64,000 nt of DNA from Dillenia suffruticosa. Lineage: Eukaryota > Streptophyta > Magnoliopsida > Dilleniales > Dilleniaceae. The notes under the pieces were generated by a model. The model was not told where the DNA came from and did not search any database. It worked only from the letters and a program-made list of their open reading frames with translations. Where the stretch lies: contig JAVTVX010000031.1 in the NCBI GenBank assembly GCA_033439265.1, forward strand, positions 9,471,501 to 9,535,500, written 5' to 3'. Both the position numbers and the translations under genes were made by a program. Shown in pieces: positions 23,176 to 35,487 of the stretch (positions within the stretch are counted from its first letter, which is position 1; each line of letters begins with the position of its first letter).

Positions 23176-25335
23176 ATCTTTTCCTTTTTGATGATGACAA
23201 AATATTACTTAATGAAAGATTTGCCTAAATGATTTTAAGTGTTTAAGTTCTAAGTCCCCCGCTTTAGTGTATGCTTCTATACTCTTCCTTAATTTATACA
23301 CCATTTTCTAACTTTATTTTTGCTATCTTACACATTTCTCCACCTTTTTGTCATTAACAAAAGGGGTAGTCCTAAGTATAGGCATATGGCATTCATAAGC
23401 ATACATGGGTAAGTTCAATACATAGGACATTTTTGCATATAATCAAGTAAGCATGTTCAAAAGCGTATAAAGGGCAAATACATAATTGCATAGTCATCAA
23501 ATGAAGTTCATACAAAGCTTAAATGTAGTTCAGTACAAGCAAAAAAAAAAAAACATACTTAAAATGTCATAAGAAAATCATTCATAGTAAAAAGAAAAGA
23601 AAGTCAGGCAACAATGTAGGATCTCTAGATAGCTCTCTGGACAAGTGGCTCACTGAGGTGTATCCCTAGTGCTAAGCAGTGTATCCACCTTTATTCCACT
23701 CTATATATCTATCCTTGCATCCTTTGAAGATGCTCCCAGATTATCTATAGAGTCACAGGTTATTCTGAGAGAGTAGGCTCAATAAAAGGTGCATGCTCAT
23801 CATGCATAAGCTTAGTAGATGGCTCGATAGTTCTATGACTAGGTTCACCTTCTTCTTCCCTTTCTTCTCTTTCTCCTCTCCTTCTCCAAACACCGTCATC
23901 ATCTTCAAACCATTTAGCTTTGCTTAGGGAAGAGGGTCATATGTTGTGCCTAGGATTTAACTCGATTCCTATCTCCCTACTTGCATCAACTTGTTACATT
24001 TCTAGTAGATCACTGATAAGAAAAGGGATAAGGAAGGTTGCTAGTTTCAGACTTAGAAAGGGCCATCATATGGAAAGGAATTAGAAAATGATGACCAGGG
24101 TTTTTGCCTTCTATTCTTCATGCCATGATCTAGAAGCCGTAAAGGTCGTGTGGCTTTCTACCCTAGGTTGCAAGACATAGGTCACTATCAAATGAATTAA
24201 TCTCTTATGAAGGTTGAGAGATGTAGCCTTGGTGTCTACCATCTGCAATCTAGGATTCTTGAAAACTGTCCTAGCATTCTCCATGAGCTCTCTTCCCATT
24301 TACTCCTCATATTGCTCCTGGGGCACCTAATTTTGCCCTTTGAGCCTACAGAGGATCCAACGTGTTACCATAATCTCCATGCCATGCACATAGCTCTTAA
24401 ATATACACCCATGGCTATACTCTTTAATGTACTCACCATAGGGAAATCCTATATTTTCCAAGAAATCCTAATCTATAAGCCTATCATGCATTTTGGAACG
24501 AGAAGAGAAGTTGTCATGATTGATGAGAAATGGATTCTTGCTCCTTGGCATGCTTATTGATTGAAAGATGTTTAAGGTGTTGATTTTAGAGAGTATTTGA
24601 TCGTGGGAGAAGGCTCTGGATTCACCTTAAAGAAAGAGAGATGGCTAAGGTTTTTGAAAGTTTTAGTTGACTATACTTAGGGATTTATAGTTTTGCGAAT
24701 CTGATAGTCGCAAGTCGACTTGGGGTTCTTCACAAGTCGACCAGTAAACCTTTTTGTCTAAAATTTGAAGTTTTTAAAACTGCTGCAAGTTGACTCGTCT
24801 TATAGAGCAAGTCGACTTGTTAAGTTCAAACTTATTTTTTGAACTTTTAGAGATGATGATAAATCGACTTACCATAAGGGATAAGTCAATTCATAGATTC
24901 TTAAGTCATACTATACTCCTCAGGCATTAAGGGTAGGTTAACTTAGAGTAGGAGGTAGGTCAACACAAGAGTTGAGAAAATATTTCTGAATCTGAGTTTC
25001 TAGGAGCAAGTCAACTTCCTATATTCAGTGAGTCAACTCATGCTTTGTGGATTCTTATATTTTGTTGAGTCGAGCCATCCTAGGTCGATCTATAACCTTT
25101 CATAGGTTGGCTTGTGGTATCCAAAATGAGATCCAGAATATTGTCATATAGGCTAGTCGACTCATGCACTTAAATAAGTCGACTTCCTTGTCTCAAAGTT
25201 CAAAATTTATGTTATCTACATGAAGGCATATTAACTCATATTATAAACAAGTCAACTTATCATTCTCATATTTTGAATTTCATGCATAGACAAGCAAAAA
25301 ATCATCACATGTATGCACAAATCAATCAACCAATG
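23176..25335 (-). pseudogene. SIRE env-like region between pol and 3' LTR
   Basis: Downstream of RNase H on the minus strand lies about 2.1 kb that includes remnants of the extra gene of SIRE elements. DFLENIGFPMVS (about 24450) and KRLIHLIVTYVLQPRVESHT (about 24200) fit the plant env-like, or putative plant transposon protein, family. The function of that protein is not established. A second cluster of GTCGAC-type palindromes lies at about 24700-25260. Near 23350 the minus strand carries GTTAATGACAAAAAGGTGG, the purine-rich motif usual before SIRE LTRs. Stops and frame breaks are frequent. Confidence 0.6.
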
Positions 25336-26009
25336 ATCATTCTTCAAAATTCATCATCCCTAGTTCCCTCCTTAAACTATAGAACCTATTTTTAGCTAGG
25401 GGTATGGTAAATATGTCCTTGATTTTTTTGTCAGTTTCAATATACTCAAGAATGATATCATTCTTCAATACATAGTCACTAATGAAGTGATATCCCAGTT
25501 CAGTATGTTTGGTTCTTAAGTGATGAACTGAATTTTTAGCTAAATTAATGGCACTCATGTTATCACATTTAATGGGAAGACATTCTAACTCTAATCCATA
25601 ATTCTTCAACTAACACTTAATCGAAAGTATTTGAACATAATATTGACCAGCTACAACATACTCAGTTTCTTTGGTTGATGTGGCAATACTGTTCTTTTTC
25701 TTGGAAGACCAAGATACAAACATACTTCTAAAATTTTGATAGGTGTTACTTGTGTTCTTTCTATCTGCCTTGCATCTAACAATGTTAGTATTAGAATATC
25801 TGTGCAACTGGAAGGATGAATTCCTATCATACTAGAGACCTAAGTTCCTTAAGATATCTAAAGATCCATTTTACTATCAACAAGTGTGACTCCTTAGAAT
25901 TAGATTGAAACCTAGCACATAAGCACACACTATAGAAATGTCATGTTTAGAGGCAGCTAAGTATAGTAGTGATCCTATCATGCTTCAACACACGGGCTTT
26001 CCTTCCAGA
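25336..26009 (-). pseudogene. SIRE copia RNase H
   Basis: The minus strand reads SMIGSLLYLAASKHDI (about 25970), WSSKKKNSIATSTKETEYVVA (about 25690), IKCDNMSAINLAKN (about 25560) and FTIPLAKNRF (about 25390), the conserved RNase H sequence of Ty1/copia pol. It ends at a stop near 25336 after RRELGMMNFEE. A few stops and one frame change are present. At the upstream side it is cut by the repeat at 26010-27463. Confidence 0.9.
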
Positions 26010-27463
26010 TAGTAATAATTTTAATGCACTTAAATTATATTATTTTAGGCTTTATTTTTGAATTTTAGGACTATTTTAAATATTATTTTATGATTTTACA
26101 CTAATTTAATTTCGTGGTTAATAATTTAGGAAACATTGGGATTACTTTCTAATTTCATATTGTACAAATAATTGTTAGTATTTTAGGCATAACTTTTTAC
26201 TCTGACATCCAATTGAGATGATTCTTGCTAAGTTGGAAAGAAGATTTCAAAATCTACAAATTTTGTGAAAAGTCCAAAGGTTGATTCAGGGAGAAGCATA
26301 TCTGAAAATTAAGATGAAGTTGCTACAGTGTTAAAAAAGGAATCCACACTGAAAAATGAAACTAATAAGCGCATATTAGTGAGAAATTTTGGAATTCAGT
26401 TGCTAAAAATGGTAAGAGTTTCCAAATTCAAGGAAGATGAAGTTTTCAAAATTTTAGGAAAACTAAGGATCCTTATCACACAACAATAGCAAGTTTCCAA
26501 AAAAGTAAAAAATTAAGTTTCGAAAAAGTTCAGGTTTCCAAATTTTTTTAGGGTTTTAATTCTATAAATATAGTACTAGGGCAGACAAAAGTTATTGATT
26601 CATGGCTCTCTTCATTCCACTACTCCCTCTGCACTTTACAAACTTTAGCAGCTGTCTCCATACTACATGATTTCCATTTACTTCATTATGCAAAAGGGGT
26701 TGTAATATTTCCTTTATTTTTTTTTTGTTTTTCTTTAATATGTCTAGTTAATTTCTTTTGTTCCTAGAAATCAGTGAATTCTATTTTTTGATTAATTATA
26801 TGGTTTGATTTATTTTTTTCCCTTAAGATTTATTTGTACGATTGATGAAATTTTATTGTTGTTTGTAATGTTTCAAAATGTTTAGACCTGCATTTTATAT
26901 AATTCGAGATTGAATACATGTATGATCAATATAATTGCATGAGATTAGTCTGAACAATAAAATCCATATGACATTACGAGCATGATCATTGGATTAATTT
27001 CATATGTGAGATTTAGGGGAAACCCTAAAATATAGATTTTTCATAAAACTTAATGTAGTTTGTTTAATCAAAATTTGTATGGTCATTGGGTTTTGATCAG
27101 TCGAATTAGGAACTTCATTGCACGACCATTGGATGAATCTAATTTAGAAAAAATTTGCTATTATCAACAATTTTCATTAGCTAATAAACTGAAAGGGTTT
27201 GAGAGGATTCGACTATGTAAAATATTAAAAATAGATAAAATCGATATCATAGAGTATTTATCAAATTAGGGTTTTTCATCATCTATGCTTTTCATAATCT
27301 AATTTTAGTTTTCTTTAATATTTTCAAAATTTTGATTTGATCTGTCTAACTTATATCAAGGTAATTTATATTTGGTAATATAAAATATCCTCATGGGAAT
27401 AATACTTGAACTCATCTCTATATACAACAAACAACAAGGGTATACTAGCATGAATTTTTGGTA
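26010..27463 (+). mobile_element. Unclassified LTR-like repeat T, copy 1
   Basis: A 1.45 kb block splits the copia pol between RT and RNase H. It has no coding. It starts TAGTAATAATTTT, contains a TATA-like TATAAATATAG near 26570, and ends TTTTTGGTA. Flanking 5 bp are CCAGA and TCAGA. An inverted related copy lies at 56574-58215. The internal TATA box, downstream pyrimidine-rich leader and T-rich tract around 26715 resemble a solo LTR or small non-autonomous retroelement. The termini are not the usual TG...CA, so its class is open. Confidence 0.6.
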
Positions 27464-27468
27464 TCAGA

Positions 27469-28100
27469 ATCGCACATCACTTTCTCATATTTATTTAACT
27501 TAATTGTGATACTCATAGAAGTTATATTCTCTTTAACCTCTCCTGATCCAAAATTTTTTATTAGCTATTTGGTAAATTTGGATTGACTAATAAATATTTC
27601 CTTTTCTGTTTGTTTGATTTACAATCCTAGGACGTAGTTCAATTCTTCCATCATACTTATCTCAAACTATGCATTCATGACCTTAGCAATCTTGGTAATG
27701 GTTGTCATTTGTGACTCTGAATACTATGTCATCTACATAGATTTGCACTATCAATATTTCTCTGCCTTTTCTCTTAATGAATAAGTTTGTATCAATCTTA
27801 TCTCTCTCAGTTTTGTTCTCTATTAGGAAGTGGATAAGTCTCTCATGCCAAAGCTTGGAGCTTGTTTCAGATCATTCAAAGTCTTAGACAGTTTGTCAAC
27901 ATGGTCTGGATACTTTGGATGTTCAAATCCAAGACGTTACTCTACATATACTATCATTACTTATACCATTCAAGAAAGCACACTTTACATCCATTTGGTA
28001 TAATTTGAAATTCATGAAACAGAATAAAGGCAAGTAATATTCTTGTAGCTTCCAATCTTGCTATAAAGGCATATGTTTCATTAAAATCTATTTCTTTTTC
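27469..28100 (-). pseudogene. SIRE copia reverse transcriptase
   Basis: The minus strand reads FKLYQMDVKCAFLNG (about 28005), then LIHFLIENKTERDKIDTNLF, FIKRKGREILIVQIYVDDIV (YVDD at 27728-27739) and IFISQSKFTK (about 27580). This is the copia RT with its catalytic aspartate pair intact. Stops and frame changes occur between the blocks. It is separated from RNase H by repeat T. Confidence 0.9.
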
Positions 28101-28620
28101 TTAACTATAGTCCTGAACTACTAATTTTGTTCCTATAACAGATTGATCTTTAGGTATAGAAACTAAGTCCCATACGTCACTCCTCTCAAATTGGTTTAAA
28201 TTACAAGCCTCATTTATGTCCCCTGTGTTATCTAAGTTGATTACATATATATTTTCTTGCCTATATCTTGTGAATTTTACTTCTTTACTTATCTTATCTA
28301 TTAATTTACAACAATCACAATCAAATAAAACAATATATCCCTTATCATACAATTTACTGTGCTATGTAAATTATATTTGAGGCCTTTAACTAATAAAATA
28401 TGTTCAATTTGGGTAGGAGACTTACCTATGTTGGCAATACCGATAATTTTCCCTTTCGAGTTATCTCCAAAGACAACCTGACCTCCCTTCTTTTACTTCA
28501 AGCTGCTAAATCTTGTGGCATCTCCGATCATATATCTGGAATAGCTACTGTCTAGGAACGAGGTGTTCCCAGAAGCCTTATCCTTGAGATAAACCTAAAT
28601 AAGAAAATGTTTAAGTCTTT
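28101..28620 (-). pseudogene. SIRE copia protease, pre-integrase and RT start with integrase core missing
   Basis: The minus strand gives DSSYSRYMIGDATRFSSL (about 28555), the protease-side segment with the usual DSG changed to DSS. GKIIGIANIGKSP (about 28450) follows, then an 83-codon open stretch (28352-28101). That stretch runs from the pre-integrase part (KFTRYRQENIYVINLD) directly into LNQFERSDVWDLV, the start of RT. The whole integrase core is missing between, with the junction at about 28196-28226. A second in-frame loss removes about 20 residues after SVIGTK. Confidence 0.8.
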
Positions 28621-29172
28621 GGTATCCGAATCTTTTTGGGTTCAGCATTGTTAGTTCTAACAAATGTCCTAACTAGTTCTTCTGATACCCATTGGAATGT
28701 TATTTTCGTTGATATTCTACTTCTAAAATGATATGTATCTATGCTATGTCTATTCCGATGACAGTGCTTGCATTTAGAATAAGTTGTAGGCCTTTTAGCC
28801 AGACTAATATTGATCTACTTCCTAAACTTGCAATAATGTGCACTGTGTCCTAGTTTCATATAGAGATGACATCTAGTTTATAGTTTAGTTTTTTAGAACT
28901 AGGCACAAAGAAATAATAGAGTTCCTTCTGGGTAGCAATTGGGTTATAACCCAATCCAACCTTGTCGTATACAACTCTCTGAACTCCTAATATCAGGTCC
29001 AAATTTTCTTTACTTGGATGAATATATATAATAGGGAGCTAAGTATCTTATTTTTATCTTTTTTTGCTTTAGCTCATTTGTTAATGTTGTTGTATCAAAC
29101 ATGTCTTTTTCTTTGCAAACATGTGTATTCCGTTTTCTAATTCTACTTTCAGGTTATTAGCTTTTATCTTCT
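28621..29172 (-). pseudogene. SIRE copia gag C-terminal remnant
   Basis: The minus strand contains LDKTGLGYNPIA (about 28960), a motif near the end of SIRE Gag, followed by a worn zinc-knuckle region. The N-terminal half is absent; the sequence breaks off at 29172 where a gypsy LTR begins. Confidence 0.6.
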
Positions 29173-29681
29173 TGTCATACCCTGATCCTCGATCCAAGGC
29201 GTGAGCAGCAACCACACTATCCCGGATGCTGACATTATATTCCTAACTATCAACAAACAAACGGACAGAACCTCCCCATAAATCGGAGATCCATCTTATA
29301 TCAAAATCTCGTCAATCAATAACATATCAATGTATAAAGGCCAACTTGACAAATCATCAATACAACCAACCAATCCACATCCCTGTCAACATCCAAAATA
29401 ATATAAAGCTAATTCAGTCCTATCCATAAACTTCTACTGCCATGCCCCCATCAAAGACATGAATAGTCGCCAATCACCAGTCCTATGATTTAGAGGTGGC
29501 ATCGAGAGAACTTAATAGACAATCCTAGACATGACACGTTTTTCAAAGTGATTGAACACAATAGTACAATCATGCCTCAATGCAATACAATGAAATAAGA
29601 GTTATAATAATATGTACAATCTTTACATACAGTCATCCCTTTTATATACATGTACAATGGTCTATCTACAATCCCAAATAT

Positions 29682-29717
<36 letters not shown>

Positions 29718-32700
29718 TTCCATATCGTTAAACACAATCCTGCAGAAGAATGGTTAACACGATACCCAGGGCTGATGTCTCTAACAAAATCTCGTATGCT
29801 GTTATGTTGCAACGTATCCCACTATAACTATCTCTGTGGATCAGAAAGTGAGGGGTGAGTATTATGGGAAATAATCAGTGAGTAAGAGGGTATATATAAG
29901 TATGTTTAATGTGTTGGTGAAAATTGAAGTGTCAAAATAATTCAATAAATCCACAAATCCACATAATGTATGAAAACAGTGCATAATGAACAATTCATCA
30001 TAAATCATTCTTTTTCATACATTTCAAATATATATGTATTCATATCAATCGATTCACACAAGTATAGAGCATGCCAAAATCAGTTCCTGGCAAAGGTCGA
30101 TCATAATCAATGGCAGACACATCGGGGGTTTTCATATGCAAAGTTAGAAAATACTCTCTATCACGACATTGGCGACGAACCTCATCAGGTGCTAGACCAG
30201 GTCGTTACCTAGTCCTCCCCCTTTCGGGTTCAACCCAACTAGTATCGTGTCGAGTCGCAATATCATATACGACGTTTGGGGATATCTCCTACAAAAATGT
30301 ATCCGGGCACAATGGGTGACTCTGCAAACGCCCTTCGTAGTTACGACATACCCAATTCATGGGCGTATCTCATAAATCATATCATCATGGCATGCATAAA
30401 GGCTCTCAGCCGATAATATAATATCATCATAATGTACGTGCCATACCAACATTTATCAAACCATATCAAACACTTCTCATAATTGATTTCATAAAATTAT
30501 ATGCATATCGATGCAATGGCACGCTTTTCATTTCGCAAATCATTTGGATGCATATTTCACAATGAAATCATATTGTGGACACTCCAATGATTCATAATAC
30601 ATTTTACAAATCTATTTCAAAAATCATAGCACACGATCATAATTCATACTTGTATTGAAAAGCGTTTTAAAACATGTTGTTATGCAATGAATACATAATA
30701 TACTAAATCCCACTTACAGTATACGAAAGGATCAATCACTCCTTAAAATACCAAACTGTGTAGAAACTGTGTCCCCTTGTCAATCTACTATCGTGTCATT
30801 ACAAAGGCAACACAAATTACATATGAAATCTTTATGTAATGCAAATGAAGACTTTTCGGTTAAATACATTAATTTAAAATCTTTTATAGGTTATCCGTGC
30901 CCCCACTCTCCAATACACCATCTAATGACCACGCCTTCATGTCAAGCAATATACATACCTCGATAATACATATACAAGGAAATCAACTCCCTCCTTTCTT
31001 AATGCACAACAAATCATGCTCAATGTCCATAAAGGGACAAGTTAAGCACACATTTACATCACCTTACACAACATTTTCAATTTCACACACACATATGCTT
31101 CACACTCTTGACCTTAAATACATCCATTCACATTCATCATTTCACCAAAATAGTCCACAAGTTTAAAATCTAAAATTCTGCACACAACACAATTTGCGCA
31201 GTCGTGGGAAAATGGTCATAACTCCTACTACACAGCTCAGAATCACATGTTTCCTATCTCATTTTAAAGCTAAGAGATAGCACTACAACTTTTAATTTAA
31301 ACATTTCTTCAAATTCAAATCACAAAATTTCAGATAAACCAATCTTTGTCTCAGTTCTGTTCCAAAAGTTCATTCTATCCTGTCTTAGTACAAATACAAT
31401 AACTCTTTGCACACAACTTTCATGTTGAAAGTTTTGCTTAATTCAGTCCAGAAAAAGGTCGAAATAGACACCTAGAAGGCTATCAATCTAGGACCGAAAA
31501 CAAAGTGATAATTTGCACAGTTTTTGGAGAATTTTCATAACGTTTGATATAAGAGTCGGATTAAGGTGATTCTTATCTTGTTAGAAAGATAAAACCTAGA
31601 GTTACAAATGTTATAACTAGAGCTCAAGCTAGTTCGACCTGAAGGCACCTCAAAATTGAGGCAAACATCACGGCAGAATAGGATATCAGAACAAAAACTT
31701 CTGCAGAACACCTAAATTTGAAAATTCACTAAAACTTTATTTCTCTATTCAGACTTCCGAAAACCCAGAAATTCTGTCTTGGCTTCAAATTCGTCTACCC
31801 TAGTTTTCTGAGCAAACTTTCTCCTTTTTCCCTAAATTTTGGATATGTTATACTAGAGGGTGGTGGGTGTTTACCTTATGAATAGCAGGCTGATTGAACC
31901 TTTGGACTTTCACATTTGCTCCATTCTTTGAATTTTTGTCCCTCCCTAGATCTCCATGTGTGGTGCTTCTTTTGAGCTGGTTTTTGGATATGTGATACTA
32001 GGTTTAGGGTAGAGCGAAAGCATGTAAAAATGTTGGGAGGTTGTGAGAAAAAATCATGGTTGCTCTTCAATGGGTTTCACGGCTAAGAAGAAAGGAAGAT
32101 GAGAAGAAGGTTTTTGCCCTTTGGGCATCTAACGTTTTTTTTTTTGTTGGGAGTGAATAAAAGACTTAACTTGGTTTTAATTTAAACACTCAACCATGAT
32201 TAAGTCATGTTTTAACCCTAGTTAGATTTAATTAACCCTACCCTAGTTAAATTTAACCATAGTAAATCAACTAAGGTTAATTCCTTCCAATCATATGTTG
32301 CCACTTGTCAAAGCCACACAAAGTCCAATAAAGTGGATTCACATATTCCAAAAATATTAATTGTTTATCCTTTGTACTTATCCATTTTCTAACTTGTGGT
32401 CCAAGGTCGAGCAAAGTTACTATTCATTTCAAAAAATCTTAAAATCACATACGGGATCCAGGTTTTCGTACTGAGTCCAATGCCACTGGTTTCGTGTAAA
32501 TTTGAGATCGTTTTGTTACCCAAACGTCGTTCGAAGTAAACGAAGTCCGCGATCAGTCAAAATTCGACCTCGACCTCAAAACGCGTAAAATCTCACTATG
32601 AACTCCATTTTACATGTAGATTCCAAAAATATAGATTTTAAGTGAAAACAAGACCGTTTGTTCGGTCAAATTTTGATTTGACCCATAAATTTAGGGTTTA

Positions 32701-32785
32701 TTTGATGAAAATCTAGGGTACTAAGCACTTTTATGTTACGGCTTAAATTTAAAATTTTCATCTCAGGCATTCACTTTTAAAAGTG
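29173..32785 (-). repeat. Gypsy LTR E, inserted in SIRE gag
   Basis: Begins TGTCATACCCTG on the plus strand. It shares ordered blocks with the LTR at 10510-13335, for example a CATGCCCCCATCAAAG block (about 29441), a GATTTAGAGGTGGCATCGAG block (about 29488) and a GGGGTGAGTATTATGGG block (about 29854). A 30 bp AT microsatellite lies at 29686-29715. The last 1.6 kb has no obvious counterpart in the other LTRs. No gag-pol accompanies it. The right border is placed at the start of LTR D and is approximate. Confidence 0.65.
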
Positions 32786-35487
32786 AACCGGGATCGTGCA
32801 TAGTCGCCCATTGCTCCTGGATGCTGGTTGTATTTTTACAAAAAGTAGGGTAGAATCTCCCCATAAACAACAAATACCACAACCAACATTTAGAACAATG
32901 CAACGCTATAAAATTTCTAACAGTCCTAGCAACAGACCTCTACTGTCATGCCCAACTAGAACATGAACAGCCATCACACCGAGTGGACCTAACTTTTATC
33001 TTATATACAATAATTTTCCTAAATAATATTTAAATACGTACAATCGTCTCAATAAAAATGAAATATGAGAGTTTCACAACTAAATATATATAAATTATAC
33101 AGTCATCCCAAAATAAGTACATGGCCAACTACGGACCTCAATGACAAAACCTCACAGGATCGAAAATAAATTACGGAATTCATCTTTCAAATTTAAACTT
33201 AAATCTCACCGTCGTGAATCACCCAAATCCACAAAAAATCTCTAAAATCTGAAACGTTGCTCCAGCACAATAATAATCTTGTCTAAGCAGGGGAAAGAGA
33301 GGGGTGAGTATCATGGGAAGATACCCAATGAGTGAGGGGATAATATCAAGCATAAATAGTATAGGTGAACCATTGGAATGTCAAATAATATCATTTGAAA
33401 CAAAAATTTACATTTCGCAGCAAAACATAATATGTTTAGCACTTTGAAATCATTTAATCAATCACACGATACAATCATATATACATCCATTTAAAAATCA
33501 AATAATAGTAGAGCAAACTAAAGATAATCTTGGCAAAGGTCAACCATAACCAAGGACAGACATATCAGGGGTTTTGTTATGTATAGACTTTAAAATCGCT
33601 CTCTATCCCAATGTTGGCCATAAGTTCGTTGGGACTAGCTCATTATCATGTATAGGACCCCGCCCGGTGCTAGACGGTAGCATCACACACGTCCTCCCTC
33701 TATGTGGGTTCAACCGGCAGCGCCTATAACTCTTAGAATCAATGACGTTTGCGGATACCTCCTGCAGAAGTGTATCAGGGCAACCTGTGCCTCTACAAAC
33801 GTCCTTCGTAGCCATAGAATTATCAATGTCATCATCATAGTATCACAAGGGCACAACGTCCTAGGGTACAACGTCCCACAAGTAAAATCATATTATCGCA
33901 TAATTAGTGGGCATCCAACCCACATAGTTCATCAAAGCATTTCAAATCTACGTGCCAATACGTTTCATCAAATCATTTCAAAACAGCATATCAATGCAAT
34001 GGTAGAAAAGGAAATTTTCAATTTTCAAGTAATGACACAATTTTTGTTTCATTTCAAACCATGGATGCATAGTTATCGTAAACATAATTCAAGACACTCC
34101 AATAATCACAAAACAGATTTGAAATTTAATATCATACGTCAAATCAATGCATATCAAAAGCATATTTTATCGAAAATACGGCAGAAAACACGCTTTACTA
34201 TTTTATACAAGAGATTAGGGTTCCACTCACATTTTTAGGAAGGGTGGTCACTTCCTATTTTTCAATTCAATCCAATTGACTCCTCGACTCTCCAAAAGAC
34301 AAACCTAATCAGTCATCAAATTTTATATCAAATAAAACCCTAATAAGGGATTTTCAATTTTTCTTTCCAATTTAATATAATTTTGATTTACACAATCATT
34401 TCTAAATTCTTGTTTTATCAAATTTCGAATCATTTGGCTCACCAATGATCAAATTTCCAATATTTCTCATTTTCTCTAATTTTTCTCGAATTTAACACAT
34501 TTTCGAATAGATATATAACTTCCAATTTTAAATTCAATCTAAAATCAACAAAATTTATTCAAATTTTGAAGTGAGTACGTTTCTCTCACCTAGGGTTCCT
34601 CGGGTTTCAGATCTAGTTGTCGTTTGCCCGTCAAATTGGTTTAAAACCTGTAATATTTTCAAATTTGAACGATATTAGCAACACTAAATTTCTAACACAA
34701 AACCCTAGAATTTCAACCAAATCATAATTGTTACCTGCAGTGAAGATGCAGGTGAGCTCTCGAAGGGGAAATATAACCAAATCACAGGCTCATGGGCCGG
34801 CGGGCTGATAGGCTAGCGGGCTGGCCCTTTGGTGGGCTCGCGGGCTCGCAGCCCGGCTTGCTGGCCGTAGTGGGTTTCGCGGGCCGCAGTGGGATCGTGG
34901 GTCAACAGTGGGCTTCGCGGGTCAGCAGTAGGCTTCATGGCCTATGGGCTCTCACGGGCTAGGGCTCGTGCTCACGAGCTGGATCGAGCTGGGGAGTGGA
35001 TCGCGCGTTGGAGCGCGCTCGTGCTTGTGTTGGGCCGTGCTCACGCAGTGGATCACGCTGGAGCGCGCTCGCGCTCGTGCTATGATGCACTCGCTCTGTG
35101 GATCGCGCGCAGGAGTGCGGTCGCGTGCTGTGGACTGGACGCGCTCGTGCTGCGTAGGCGTGCTCCCGAGCAGGCGCGCGCTCGCACTGTGGAGCGTTCG
35201 GGCAAAAGGTTCAGCGCAGTGGCGCGCTTGCGCGAGGAAGGAGGCGCTGCAGGCTAACGCGCTCGCACAAGGAAGGAGGAGCAACAGCGGTGGGTGGCGG
35301 AAGGGAGAGACCGCGGCAGAGGAGAAAAGCAGCGGTGGAGGAGAAGAGAAAGAGAGAAAGAGAAAAAGAGAGATGGGATGAGAGAGAGAATTAGGGCTTA
35401 AAGTCAATTCAATTTGGGGGGAGAGTGCTGCGTTTTACTCCAAAATGCAGCACCTCCTCTCTCTCTCTTTTTTTTTTCGGTGTTACA
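32786..35487 (-). repeat. Gypsy LTR D, adjoining LTR E
   Basis: Starts with ACCGGGATCGTG, about 13 bp inside the start of the 10510 and 15715 LTRs, and ends GGTGTTACA like them. Shared blocks include GGGGTGAGTATCATGGGAAG (about 33302), the GC-rich GGGCTSG minisatellite (about 34790-34960) and GA-rich runs (about 35290-35400). It abuts the SIRE 5' LTR at 35488. The outer flanks of E plus D (cttct and gtatc) do not match, so the pair did not arrive as one clean insertion. Confidence 0.7.

Noticed and set aside
33702-34238. 178-codon plus-strand open frame
   Set aside because: It sits inside gypsy LTR D, and its translation has no domain signature; corresponding parts of related LTRs are not open.
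34889-35407. Open frames of 120-150 codons on both strands
   Set aside because: Same GC-rich and GA-rich LTR composition effect; no motif, and both strands are equally open.
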